From Candidatus Latescibacterota bacterium (GTDB lineage: Bacteria; Latescibacterota; UBA2968; UBA8231), in assembly GCA_022819745.1 (NCBI GenBank), contig JAJEGS010000014.1, positions 1 to 64,000 on the forward strand: DNA of 64,000 nt, read 5' to 3'. The position numbers and the translations under genes were made by a program. Shown here in pieces: positions 32,975-41,017 of the stretch. Every line of letters starts with the position of its first letter. Position 1 is the stretch's first letter. Under the pieces are notes generated by a model that was not told the DNA's origin, searched no databases, and was given only the letters and a program-made list of their open reading frames with translations.

Positions 32975-33747
32975 GACTGCTCACCTTTCATCTGATCGAT
33001 GGCCTGTTGGAATTGTGCGAAGGTGCAGCCGAAACCCAAGCTCCATTCGAAGATGTGGAGGGCGTAGTTGGTCGATAACCGCTGCGGGAACGACGCTGGC
33101 GTCTCTACTCCGACGGTCGCATCGCGGATCACTACGCAGCGATAGCCGCGCGCTAGCATGGGACGTGCGCCTCCTTCGGCACCGAGCAGGCACATGTCGG
33201 CTGCGAACCCCATGTAGATGAGTGTATCCACGCCTCGGCTGCGCAGGTATTCGTCCAGCACGTCGGAGTAGAAAAAGAGAGGTTCGTCTCCGACCGGGGA
33301 GACGATTTCGGCGCGTCGCATCTGCGCTAGCGGCGAGCGCTCCATGTAGCCGACGCCGTGGGCTCGTTCGAGCATCTCCTGTTGGTGTGGGTGCACGGCT
33401 CCCGACTCTCCCGAGCGCCGCGATTCGATATGGGGATACTGGTGGTCCATCCAGTCCGTCTCGACGTGGCAGACCGGCATCCCAATTGCGCGAGCCGCGT
33501 CCATGGCCGGGCGGATGACCTCGGCCATGATGCGCCCGGCCTCCTGCGTTGACTGGGGCCAGCCCATGCCGACGCAGTAGTTGACGTCCACGGGTGGCCC
33601 GTCGGGGCAGCCGATGTTCCAGCAGTGCATGCCCACTAGGGCCGTCTTGTCCACTGGCAAAGATAGGGTGACCTGTTCGTAGCCCGGGCGGTCAATCGGC
33701 AAGGCCCGGTAGTAACGGGCGGCGAGTTGCAGTGCGTTCTCTGTCAT
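32971..33747 (-). CDS. Isochorismatase-like cysteine hydrolase with a degenerate active site
   Basis: The Rossmann-like fold of the family is clear, with the nucleophile Cys in MGFAADMCLLG. The expected Asp of the first strand (normally in LLVIDMQ) is His (ALVGMHCW, H41), and the Lys of the central motif is also not visible (GDEPLFFYSDVLDEYL). Two of the three catalytic residues therefore seem replaced. It may be non-catalytic or act by another mechanism. Overlaps both neighbours by 4 bases. Confidence 0.7.
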   Translation of the reverse strand: MTENALQLAARYYRALPIDRPGYEQVTLSLPVDKTALVGMHCWNIGCPDGPPVDVNYCVGMGWPQSTQEAGRIMAEVIRPAMDAARAIGMPVCHVETDWMDHQYPHIESRRSGESGAVHPHQQEMLERAHGVGYMERSPLAQMRRAEIVSPVGDEPLFFYSDVLDEYLRSRGVDTLIYMGFAADMCLLGAEGGARPMLARGYRCVVIRDATVGVETPASFPQRLSTNYALHIFEWSLGFGCTFAQFQQAIDQMKGEQS

Positions 33748-35006
33748 CGCCGGTACTCGTCGGCGACGCGGCGCACGGTCGCGGCCGCCTGCTCGCAGTG
33801 GTGGGGCTCGTACTTATCGCAGAAGGTGCTCCAGCGGATGAAGCGCTCTAGCAGCTCGTGCGCGTTCGGACAGCACGTTGCGTCGTAGCGGTAGGTGCGC
33901 GACGCCGGTGGTTGCGAGTACGGGAAGCGCTGTCGCTCGGCCGCTTCCGCGAGGTAGGGTAGGGCCGCTGGCAGCAGATAGTAGCGCGCTTGGCCTGCTC
34001 CTGGGATGCCGGCGGCTGCTACTTGTGATCCGAACTCCTCGGCGTCGCATCGGAACTGATCGAGGTCGATGGTGAATCCCGCCATCCAGCAGGAGTACAC
34101 TTCGGTTTCCGGTGGGATCGGCAATGCCGAGACGCCTGGGATTTCATTGAGGAGCGCGCTCAACAGACGGATCATGCGATCGCGCTTCTCCACCTGCGGC
34201 TGGATGATTTCTAGCTGGGCCAAGCAGATCGCCGCGGTCGATTGGGTCATGCGGTGGGCGAAGCCGTTGACTGTGTGTACGCGCCCGAAGTGTTCGACCA
34301 TTTCCCCGCCGCGACTCTGGCCGACGAAGCGCGCACGCTCGGCTAGCTCGTCGTCGTTGGTGAGGATACAGCCGCCCACGTCGGAGCCCATGGTTTTCTC
34401 CGAGTCGAAGGAAAAGGCCCCCGCCGTCGATAGAGTTCCGGCGTAGCGGCCCTTGTAGCGCCCGAAGACCGCTTGGCAGGCGTCCTCATAGACGACTAGG
34501 CCGTGGCGCGCGGCGACTTCGTTGATGGCGTCCATGTCGCAGATTAGGCCGGTCAGATGCACGACTAGGATCGCCCGCGTGCGCTCGGAGATGCACGCCT
34601 CAATGGTCTCGGCATTGACGTTGATTGTGCCGGGTGCGGCGTCGGCGAACACGGGAATGTAGCCAGCGCTGATCAGGCCCTGCACGGTGCCGTAGTCGCT
34701 GATCGAGCTGACTACGATTTCGTCGCCGGACTCGAAGCCGAAGGCTGCGGCTAGTACGGCGAGGGCTGGCGTGCAGCCCGGCGTGGCGATGCAGTGTGCG
34801 ACGCCGTGGGCCTCGGCGAAGGCTTGCTCAAACCGGCCAACCATGTCGCAGGTGAGACCGGAATCGACGACCTCGGCTAGGTATTCCATGGCTCGCGGGC
34901 CGATCTCGCGAGGAAAGGGCTGGGGCAGCGGTCCGTCGAATTCCTGCTGGGTTGCGGCCCCGTAGCGCGCGTGTTCGCGTCGGACGGTAGCGGGGTTGGA
35001 TGTCAT
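33744..35006 (-). CDS. DegT/DnrJ/EryC1/StrS family aminotransferase
   Basis: PLP enzyme of 420 residues. PLP lysine in FSFDSEKTMGSDVGG, phosphate-binding region CIATPGCTPALAVLAAAF and YEDACQAVFGRYKG. The family transfers an amino group to keto-sugars or to cyclitols for antibiotics and surface glycans. First gene of a three-gene operon; its stop overlaps the cysteine hydrolase start by ATGA. Substrate unknown. Confidence 0.9.
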   Translation of the reverse strand: MTSNPATVRREHARYGAATQQEFDGPLPQPFPREIGPRAMEYLAEVVDSGLTCDMVGRFEQAFAEAHGVAHCIATPGCTPALAVLAAAFGFESGDEIVVSSISDYGTVQGLISAGYIPVFADAAPGTINVNAETIEACISERTRAILVVHLTGLICDMDAINEVAARHGLVVYEDACQAVFGRYKGRYAGTLSTAGAFSFDSEKTMGSDVGGCILTNDDELAERARFVGQSRGGEMVEHFGRVHTVNGFAHRMTQSTAAICLAQLEIIQPQVEKRDRMIRLLSALLNEIPGVSALPIPPETEVYSCWMAGFTIDLDQFRCDAEEFGSQVAAAGIPGAGQARYYLLPAALPYLAEAAERQRFPYSQPPASRTYRYDATCCPNAHELLERFIRWSTFCDKYEPHHCEQAAATVRRVADEYRR

Positions 35007-35067
35007 GGGCGGCTCCGGTTTGCGGAAGATAGGTTTGATGCAGTATAGCAGGTATTAAGCTATAGAA

Positions 35068-36039
35068 CTACAGTGACGGAGCAATGCGATTTAGCCAATC
35101 CCAATCCGCAATTTTCCGCAGCAACTCCATCCGCTCTGGGATGTGATAGTTCAATAGCAGTCGTCGTAGCACAGCTACTGTTAGAAACCACCGGAGGATT
35201 CCATCTTCCCCAATGGGTTCGGGCTTGTCTGTTGCCGCGATATATGCCTCGACAAATTGCTTGGCGAGGTCCATCGATACTTCAGGGAAGAGGCATTCCC
35301 GACCTCCGAATTGGAGCGACGCGAATGCCACATCGTAGAGCGAGTAGTCAATGACGGCCATGTCGAAGTCCCACACTGTGGCGATCTTTGACTCCCATAT
35401 CCGCAAGTTAGCGGGACGGTAATCTTGGTGCGTGATCGACAGCATTCCCCACTCGTCGCATAGTGACTTTACTGCGGGGGCGTTGGATTGTATGAAGTGG
35501 AGTTGAGATCGAAGGAATGCTGCGTCACCCTCGCTTAGCTCGTTCCAATGGAAAGCTCCAGCTATTTTTGGCGACAATTCAGCCCATCTGGTCGAAGGTA
35601 CGTAGTACCAGCCCAAGTCCTTTCTTGCTGATTCGGTTCGGAGTTCATCTTCGTAGTTGCGACCTGCTGAATGAAGCGCCGCTAGCGTCTGGGCTGCCTC
35701 AGCAATCAGATCACGAGAGTCCCACTGAGGATGCTCGTCGGATGGCATGTAGGGGTTCAACACCCACCAGTCTTCCCCTCCCCAGTAGCAGTACCTTCCA
35801 TCTAGTGTCTGAATCGGCAATGAAACTTGTCTAAAGCCGTTGTACTTGAGGACGTTCATTAGCTGGAACTGATAGCTCTTTACCATTCTGTCTGCTTGGA
35901 ACGGAGAGCAGGACAGGACGAATTGTCCCTGAGACGATTCTATGAAGAAGTGAGTACTGAAATGCGCTCGCGATTCAGTCAACCGCAGATCAGAGAGACC
36001 GTAGGCGGCAGTGGCGATGTCGTTCCAGCGATTGTCCAT
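35068..36039 (-). CDS. Aminoglycoside-phosphotransferase-fold kinase
   Basis: 323 residues. Catalytic loop ITHQDYRPANLR and the metal motif VWDFDMA match the APH/choline-kinase/homoserine-kinase group. The N-terminal nucleotide-binding lobe is weak. Substrate cannot be told from sequence. It lies just downstream, on its strand, of an AAAACGTTAC motif and hairpin at 36053-36150, resembling a gene cassette, and is less GC-rich than the DegT operon. Confidence 0.75.
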   Translation of the reverse strand: MDNRWNDIATAAYGLSDLRLTESRAHFSTHFFIESSQGQFVLSCSPFQADRMVKSYQFQLMNVLKYNGFRQVSLPIQTLDGRYCYWGGEDWWVLNPYMPSDEHPQWDSRDLIAEAAQTLAALHSAGRNYEDELRTESARKDLGWYYVPSTRWAELSPKIAGAFHWNELSEGDAAFLRSQLHFIQSNAPAVKSLCDEWGMLSITHQDYRPANLRIWESKIATVWDFDMAVIDYSLYDVAFASLQFGGRECLFPEVSMDLAKQFVEAYIAATDKPEPIGEDGILRWFLTVAVLRRLLLNYHIPERMELLRKIADWDWLNRIAPSL

Positions 36040-36052
36040 GTGGACTCGGAGA

Positions 36053-36157
36053 TTACGTAACGTTTTGGTTTCAAAACACGGTAGATGGCGAGTGTCAGCG
36101 ACCTTCCTGAAGCCGATTCGATACTATCGAGGCGATAGTCGCCATCGCAACGAGCGG
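36053..36157 (-). other. attC-like spacer before the kinase-like gene
   Basis: On the minus strand AACCAAAACGTTACGTAATC ends a spacer in which GATGGCGA pairs with TCGCCATC over about 50 bases, with a smaller hairpin GGCGA/TCGCC inside. The AAAACGTTAC core matches the sites at 12118 and 14147, and it sits about 15 bases before a gene start. RYYYAAC is not clear. Confidence 0.35.
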
Positions 36158-36163
36158 CCAGAT

Positions 36164-36988
36164 CTAACGAGGTGCTCCCGTCGGCGGCTGTTCGATGCCG
36201 TCGAGGATGATGTCGAGCTGGTCTTGGGGTGCGTAGTACGCGCCGGGTGCGCTATTAGAGCCGATGTCGCCCATCAGGCGTCGCTGGCGCGGCGTCATGC
36301 GTTCCAGCACTTCGGGCGGTGCTTTCTCGTAGTCCCACGGCCGCGACCATAGCTGCCCGTAGCGAAAGGTAACGCTGCGCCGGATGTTTTCGCCCTCATT
36401 CGGGGCCACGCCGTGCCACAGGCCGTAGGTGAAGATGACGGCGTCGCCGGCTTCGGCGACTAGCTGGACGCCGCCCTCCGGCCATGCTCCCTTGGCAAAA
36501 CCCTCCTCGGGAAAATATCGGCGATGGCTGCCGGGCACGAAGCAAAAGTTGGCCCGGTTATCTGCGAGGATGTCGGTCAGGAAATACTGGATCTTGAAGT
36601 TGAGCGGGCGGCTGTCCGGCGCGACGCGGAACTCGCGCAACGAGGCACCTCCGTCGGTGTGCCAGCCGAAGGGCATGTCCCCACTGGGATAGCGGACGTA
36701 GATCACCGTGCCCATGATCTGGAGATAGGGGCCCATCAAATCGACGATGACTCCGAAGGTGCTAGGATGGTCGATCAGCGAATCGAAATTCGGGGACCGC
36801 TCGACTGTCTGGATGATGTTGAGGGCGTCCTGCTCGCGGGCCTCGGGATGGGTCTCGCGGTATTTGGCGATCACCTCGTCGGTAGCGGATAGATAGCCTG
36901 CGACTTGGTCGCGAGTGAGGGCACTCTTGAGCAGGAGATAGCCCTTTTCCACCCAGTTGTGTCTCATATCGTCGGTCAAGCGTTGCAC
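36164..36988 (-). CDS. Phytanoyl-CoA-dioxygenase-like (PhyH) oxygenase
   Basis: 274 residues with an intact facial triad: H110/D112 in GWHTDGG and the distal His in LWHGVAPN, followed by the 2-oxoglutarate Arg in RRSVTFRYG. The TDILADNRANFCFVPGSH turn is typical. Hydroxylation of a small molecule is expected; substrate unknown. It is GC-rich compared with the kinase-like and methyltransferase genes on either side. Confidence 0.85.
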   Translation of the reverse strand: MQRLTDDMRHNWVEKGYLLLKSALTRDQVAGYLSATDEVIAKYRETHPEAREQDALNIIQTVERSPNFDSLIDHPSTFGVIVDLMGPYLQIMGTVIYVRYPSGDMPFGWHTDGGASLREFRVAPDSRPLNFKIQYFLTDILADNRANFCFVPGSHRRYFPEEGFAKGAWPEGGVQLVAEAGDAVIFTYGLWHGVAPNEGENIRRSVTFRYGQLWSRPWDYEKAPPEVLERMTPRQRRLMGDIGSNSAPGAYYAPQDQLDIILDGIEQPPTGAPR

Positions 36989-37004
36989 GGTATGACGATT
37001 TCCC

Positions 37005-38141
37005 TTACTTGAGTCGGAGTATTAACTGGCAGTGCGATCTGCGCGTTAGCCAGCCATTGCGAGGCTGGCGTTTCTTCACGGCCAGCGGCCACACTTCCAC
37101 GCGGTATTGCAGGCGCTTTGGGGCACCTAGGTGCAGCCACTTATCTTGGATTTTCTCATATAGACTGTAGCACTCGGTGCTATCAATCACATCGATATGT
37201 GCGTTATCCAGAACGCAGAGTCCCCTAGTGTCAGGTGCAGATAGGACGAATTGGTTCCCTAGTGACTCTACGCGCAATCCCTCCAGATGGGCGAAAAAAG
37301 CCAAGTCGCGCCGCATCGCGAAGTCACCCTGATCAGGCAAAATCGTCCACACGGCGCGGTGTTTCCGAACCTTGGCCCCAGCGTACTCATCAAGGCGCTG
37401 CTGGGCCTGGCTCGCGGTCGGTGGGGTACCATGCTTGCCCGTAAACAGCATGAATCCGGGCAGGCTAACCACCTCTCCTGTCAGGTGAGTTTTTGTTTTG
37501 CGCAGCTTGAGCATCAGGCACCAACTCTCACCGGGAAGCTCGCTCAATGTGATTACGGCGATGCCGCCGGGCTTGAGTTGTTGTAGCCAGGCCGGGAAGA
37601 CATCCGGACAGCTAACGGTGGTGATCAGGCGGTCGTACGGCGCTGCCTTTGGATACCCGTTGGCACCATCGCCGGTAACTATGTGGACGTTCTTTAGTCC
37701 AGTGCGCTTGATGTGCTGCCGTGCACTTCGCGCTACATCGGGCTGGTTGTCGATGCTGACGACGGACCCAGATGAGTCCACCAGATGAGCCATCAACGCG
37801 GCGTTCCATCCGGTGCCTGCACCGATTTCGAGCACTCGCGCTCCAGGACGAATATCTAGCGCCTCAAGCATGTTCATCACCAGTGACGGCTGTGACGTGG
37901 AACTCGGTGGATCGCGGCGGCTGAGCAGTGGCTCATCTGAGTAGATGCGCTCGAGCTGGTGCTTTGTGGGACGAGATGCATTTACGTTGATGAAACGGAG
38001 GTACTTCGAGCGTGTGTGCATCCGGGCGACGAACCACTGGCGCGGGGCAGCTCGCACCGCGTGCTCTAGTCTTGCAGACTTCAGACACTGGTTAGCTTTT
38101 AGCATAGAGACGAAATGGTCGAGTGGAGTGCTTGTTTTCAT
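37005..38141 (-). CDS. Protein-L-isoaspartate O-methyltransferase-like protein with long C-terminal extension
   Basis: SAM motif I (VLEIGAGTGWNAALMAHLV) and the preceding SQPSLVMNMLEAL match PIMT enzymes, which methylate isoaspartate. The methyltransferase ends near residue 215, and about 160 further residues (VWTILPDQGDFAMRRDLAFF onward) have no obvious family. Longer PIMT-like proteins of this sort are known from peptide-modification loci, but no precursor peptide was found nearby. Confidence 0.75.
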   Translation of the reverse strand: MKTSTPLDHFVSMLKANQCLKSARLEHAVRAAPRQWFVARMHTRSKYLRFINVNASRPTKHQLERIYSDEPLLSRRDPPSSTSQPSLVMNMLEALDIRPGARVLEIGAGTGWNAALMAHLVDSSGSVVSIDNQPDVARSARQHIKRTGLKNVHIVTGDGANGYPKAAPYDRLITTVSCPDVFPAWLQQLKPGGIAVITLSELPGESWCLMLKLRKTKTHLTGEVVSLPGFMLFTGKHGTPPTASQAQQRLDEYAGAKVRKHRAVWTILPDQGDFAMRRDLAFFAHLEGLRVESLGNQFVLSAPDTRGLCVLDNAHIDVIDSTECYSLYEKIQDKWLHLGAPKRLQYRVEVWPLAVKKRQPRNGWLTRRSHCQLILRLK

Positions 38142-38171
38142 GGCTAGTTCTCTCTATGTCTCAGTGTGAAC

Positions 38172-38960
38172 CTATTGCCGACGCTTTAGTAGGAATATCA
38201 TTTCGGGTGCTTCGGGCCCTATTGGTTTCCGATCAAATGATCCGAATTCTCCTACGCTCTCAAGTCCGGCAGCGTAGAAAAGTACTTTGAGGTGAGGATA
38301 CGTATAGAAACTCATCTTCAACGGCTGCGCTTCCTCAGACAGAACTTTATCACCCTCACACAATCGGAAGATGAACCTGCCCGAGAAATTCAGATTGATC
38401 AGGTCAATCTCGTCCTTTACAAAGTACCGTCGGATCATCCGATCTGTCCCATCTTGTGCAGACCACTCCAAATCCAAGTATTCTTCGCCGACGCCCGATA
38501 GAATTTTGGCGAAACTGGGGTTGAATACGTCAAACGCGAGGACGCCATCATCTGCCAAGTGTCTTCTAGCGTTTTGCAGAGCCGCTAGTTGATCTTCCGT
38601 GGTGTACATGTGCTGCATGGGTCTGAATGGAATTACTACCAAGGAAAATTGATCGCCTAAATAATGGGTACGAAAATCTCCCTCTACGATTCGTGTCCGC
38701 CGTCGTACGCCTGCAGGCTCTTTGGCGAGCTTGGCGCGCAAGATCTCCAGCATGGAATGAGAAGCATCCATCCCCGTGACGTCGATGCCTTGTCGCGCCA
38801 GCGGCAAGGTAATTCTCCCAGTGCCGCAGCCAAATTCGAGGACCGGGCCACCGTACTCATTGGCTAGATCGAGATAGAAATCCCTGTCCACCAAGTCTTC
38901 CTTGACGCTATATGCCGCGTCGTAATGCTTTGCTCCCGAACTGTAGGAATCATCAATCAT
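38172..38960 (-). CDS. Class I SAM-dependent methyltransferase
   Basis: Motif I VLEFGCGTGRITLPLA, then GMDASHSMLE and GDFRTHYL. ATG at 38960 (MIDDSYSSGAKHYDAAY) is chosen because it overlaps the cupin stop by ATGA; a longer TTG start would extend into the cupin gene. The C-terminal beta-strand region MSFYTYPHLKVLFYAAGLE is typical of small-molecule methyltransferases. Substrate unknown. Confidence 0.8.
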   Translation of the reverse strand: MIDDSYSSGAKHYDAAYSVKEDLVDRDFYLDLANEYGGPVLEFGCGTGRITLPLARQGIDVTGMDASHSMLEILRAKLAKEPAGVRRRTRIVEGDFRTHYLGDQFSLVVIPFRPMQHMYTTEDQLAALQNARRHLADDGVLAFDVFNPSFAKILSGVGEEYLDLEWSAQDGTDRMIRRYFVKDEIDLINLNFSGRFIFRLCEGDKVLSEEAQPLKMSFYTYPHLKVLFYAAGLESVGEFGSFDRKPIGPEAPEMIFLLKRRQ

Positions 38961-39346
38961 TGTGAGTTGCCTATCGTACTTGACCAATCACTGTCATAGG
39001 CCGCACGAAAATTCAAAGGCGGCGATGTGACTGACATATAGATAAAGGGCTGGGTACCTGAGTTGATGAACCCATGAAGGTCACCGTCCTCGAATCGAAC
39101 GACGTCACCGGCGGCGAATTCCTCTATCGTCTCGTTCTCCAGAATCAAATTTCCGGAACCTTGTAAGGCTATCCAAATCTGTTCTGATGTTTTATGTCGA
39201 TGCACAGGGTTTTTACCTCTAGGTGGGACGGTGACGTGTGTAATCGTGATCCTTTCCGAAGAAGAGTTCTCGGGAAATAGCAGTTGCCGAGATTCTATTC
39301 CAGAATTACAGAACACCTGAATGTCCGACGAGCGAATCAGCTCCAT
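38957..39346 (-). CDS. Single-domain cupin protein
   Basis: 129 residues with both cupin motifs: NPVHRHKTSEQIWIALQGSG (His-rich metal motif 1) and FEDGDLHGFINSG (motif 2). Likely binds a metal and a small ligand; enzyme or sensor cannot be decided. Translationally coupled to the methyltransferase gene that follows (ATGA). Confidence 0.8.
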   Translation of the reverse strand: MELIRSSDIQVFCNSGIESRQLLFPENSSSERITITHVTVPPRGKNPVHRHKTSEQIWIALQGSGNLILENETIEEFAAGDVVRFEDGDLHGFINSGTQPFIYMSVTSPPLNFRAAYDSDWSSTIGNSQ

Positions 39347-39401
39347 TCTGAATCCTCCTCAGCAATTTTTTTCTGACTTTGACCTGTCTGCTGGTTTGTG
39401 G

Positions 39402-39416
39402 ACCCGCGAAGCGGGT
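39402..39416. other. Short GC hairpin between the DUF3841 and cupin genes
   Basis: ACCCGC/GCGGGT with a GAA loop. It resembles the stem of the REP-like palindrome at 7974-7991. No T tract follows on either strand, so a classic terminator is not supported. Confidence 0.35.
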
Positions 39417-39427
39417 GCCGAATATTA

Positions 39428-40024
39428 CTACCGTGCAGTGAAAAACTGGACATCTCTTATCTGATCAAAATGCAACTTCCAGAATGTAGCTTGAATTGAC
39501 TTTTTACTGAAAGGGTCTGAAATCTCTTCTTCAGCCCAATCAAGGTCAAATATACGATCCCAACTATCCTCTATGCGTTGATGGTATGCGCGAACTGGTA
39601 GAGGCTTCATGTCGAAAAAAGACAGATTGTACTCAGATAACTCGGCCTCAAATGCTTCTCCATCGGCCACGGTTTGGGGAAGATACCAGTAATTGAGGAC
39701 ATAATGCCATAGATCAAAATCGGATAATAACACTCCTTTGTCTGATTGCTCGAATTCGATCCGTACACCGCGTTGGCCTTTGGGTAAATGAGCACTGCTA
39801 CGTAGATCGGGTTTACGTCTTTTGGCATTATCCCATTGATACCAGGCCCATAAAGGCAAAGACGTATTCTCAGACCTAGGTTCTATTCGGTGCTCCATTC
39901 GCTCTGCCATCCACCTGTAAGCATCGAGAAACAGATCCTCTGAATACCTCTGATCGGCGAAAAGCACTTGCCTCCGCTGCAAGATCTTCCAGGCAGCCAT
40001 AGATTGAATCGTCCAAAGCGTCAT
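39428..40024 (-). CDS. DUF3841-like protein
   Basis: About 198 residues from ATG 40024 (MTLWTIQS). The pattern LWTIQ ... AYRWMAERM ... LPLWAWYQWDNAKRRKPDLR matches DUF3841, a family of unknown function. An in-frame extension to 40159 is a shadow of the HTH gene upstream. It begins 35 bases after that gene and is probably co-transcribed with it, which hints at a regulator-effector pair. Confidence 0.7.
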   Translation of the reverse strand: MTLWTIQSMAAWKILQRRQVLFADQRYSEDLFLDAYRWMAERMEHRIEPRSENTSLPLWAWYQWDNAKRRKPDLRSSAHLPKGQRGVRIEFEQSDKGVLLSDFDLWHYVLNYWYLPQTVADGEAFEAELSEYNLSFFDMKPLPVRAYHQRIEDSWDRIFDLDWAEEEISDPFSKKSIQATFWKLHFDQIRDVQFFTAR

Positions 40025-40059
40025 AATTTGCGAATTCCACACAACACCTTTGTGGTCGC

Positions 40060-40350
40060 TTAAGCGCTCAACGACTGCGCCACTGTTTCGGGATTCTCCG
40101 CAGCGATTTTCAGCAGGGCCCGAGCAGGGCCTTCGGGTCGACGACGTCCCTGCTCCCAATTCTGCAAAGTAGAGACACTGACACCAATCATCAGGGCGAA
40201 TTCGGATTGCGATTTATTCAGTTTCTTGCGGATCATCCTGATATCGGCGGGATCCATCTGGATTCTGCGCCCTGGCTTCATCTTGCCACGCTTGATCGTC
40301 CCGGCTTGCTTGACGCTGTCTACAAGTTGGTCAAAGTCGCGCTCATTCAT
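40060..40350 (-). CDS. XRE-type HTH protein, NadS/HigA-like antitoxin
   Basis: 96 residues. HTH KSQSEFALMIGVSVSTLQNWEQGRRRPEG is the signature of NadS/HigA-2-type antitoxins. Such genes usually lie beside a RelE/HigB toxin, but no toxin frame was found in the 240 bases upstream. Three TTTACTA repeats 13-40 bases before the start are a likely autoregulatory operator. The only co-directional neighbour is the DUF3841 gene. Confidence 0.8.
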   Translation of the reverse strand: MNERDFDQLVDSVKQAGTIKRGKMKPGRRIQMDPADIRMIRKKLNKSQSEFALMIGVSVSTLQNWEQGRRRPEGPARALLKIAAENPETVAQSLSA

Positions 40351-40362
40351 GCCAGATGTTCC

Positions 40363-40390
40363 TTTACTAGTTTACTAAGCATTTACTAAG
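40363..40390 (-). promoter_or_regulatory. Repeated operator-like motif before the HTH gene
   Basis: TTTACTAG (40363-40370), TTTACTAAG (40371-40379) and TTTACTAAG (40382-40390) lie in tandem 13-40 bases upstream of the HTH start. They are good candidates for binding by that XRE protein. The remaining spacer to 40593 contains no gene that I can support. Confidence 0.5.
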
Positions 40391-40593
40391 CAGCTTGCAT
40401 TGTCGAGAGGTAAGATCTTCCTGCCGGCTCTTGCGATATACCTAGTATGCGCCATTGACGTATAGTACGCAAGATCTTTGCATTGGCCAGATGCCTCTAA
40501 CCGCTTAACTCAGCCTCCACATAATGCGTCTGTTGGCGTTAGCACTTCTGTTGTATACTCATAGTACTTGCAATACAGAGGGAACCTAAAAAT

Positions 40594-41010
40594 ATGAACA
40601 AATCTCGTCCCGTAATCGTGTACGACGGCGAATGCCGCTTCTGTCTGTGGAGCGTCGGCCGCATTCGCCGCTTTGACCGCAATGGCCGCTTCGAGTACTT
40701 GCCGCGTCAAACGACCGGCATTGAAGAGCGGTTTCCCATCCTTTCCAGTTCTGACTTTAACACCGGCCTGCGCCTTATTCACGCTGGCGGTCAGGTCGAT
40801 GTCGGAGCGGACGCCGTGTACCAGATTTATCGTCGGCTTCCTCCTTGGAATCTGTTCACCGGGGTGTACCGCATTCCGGGACTGAAGCAGCTATTTCGCG
40901 CTGGCTACGATCTTATAGCGCGCAATCGGCATCGGTTTGGCAGGGTCGAATGCGTTGATGAGGCGTGCGAAATTCCGTACGGCGAGCGGCACAAGGGCAC
41001 CTCGGCCTGA
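40594..41010 (+). CDS. Thiol-disulfide oxidoreductase DCC family protein
   Basis: 138 residues with the signature VIVYDGECRFCLWSV at the N terminus (CxxC redox pair) and the family's LPPWNLFTGVYRIPGL region. DCC proteins have a thioredoxin-like fold; physiological role is generally unknown. The sulfatase gene starts 7 bases after its stop, so they are likely co-transcribed. Confidence 0.8.
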   Translation: MNKSRPVIVYDGECRFCLWSVGRIRRFDRNGRFEYLPRQTTGIEERFPILSSSDFNTGLRLIHAGGQVDVGADAVYQIYRRLPPWNLFTGVYRIPGLKQLFRAGYDLIARNRHRFGRVECVDEACEIPYGERHKGTSA

Positions 41011-41017
41011 TTGCTCT

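Noticed and set aside
40025..40159. N-terminal extension of the DUF3841 protein
   Set aside because: It is a shadow of the HTH gene; DUF3841 proteins begin at the LWTIQ motif.
40391..40593. Possible toxin gene upstream of the NadS-like HTH gene
   Set aside because: Minus-strand frames there are under 50 codons and have no start or RelE/HigB motifs.
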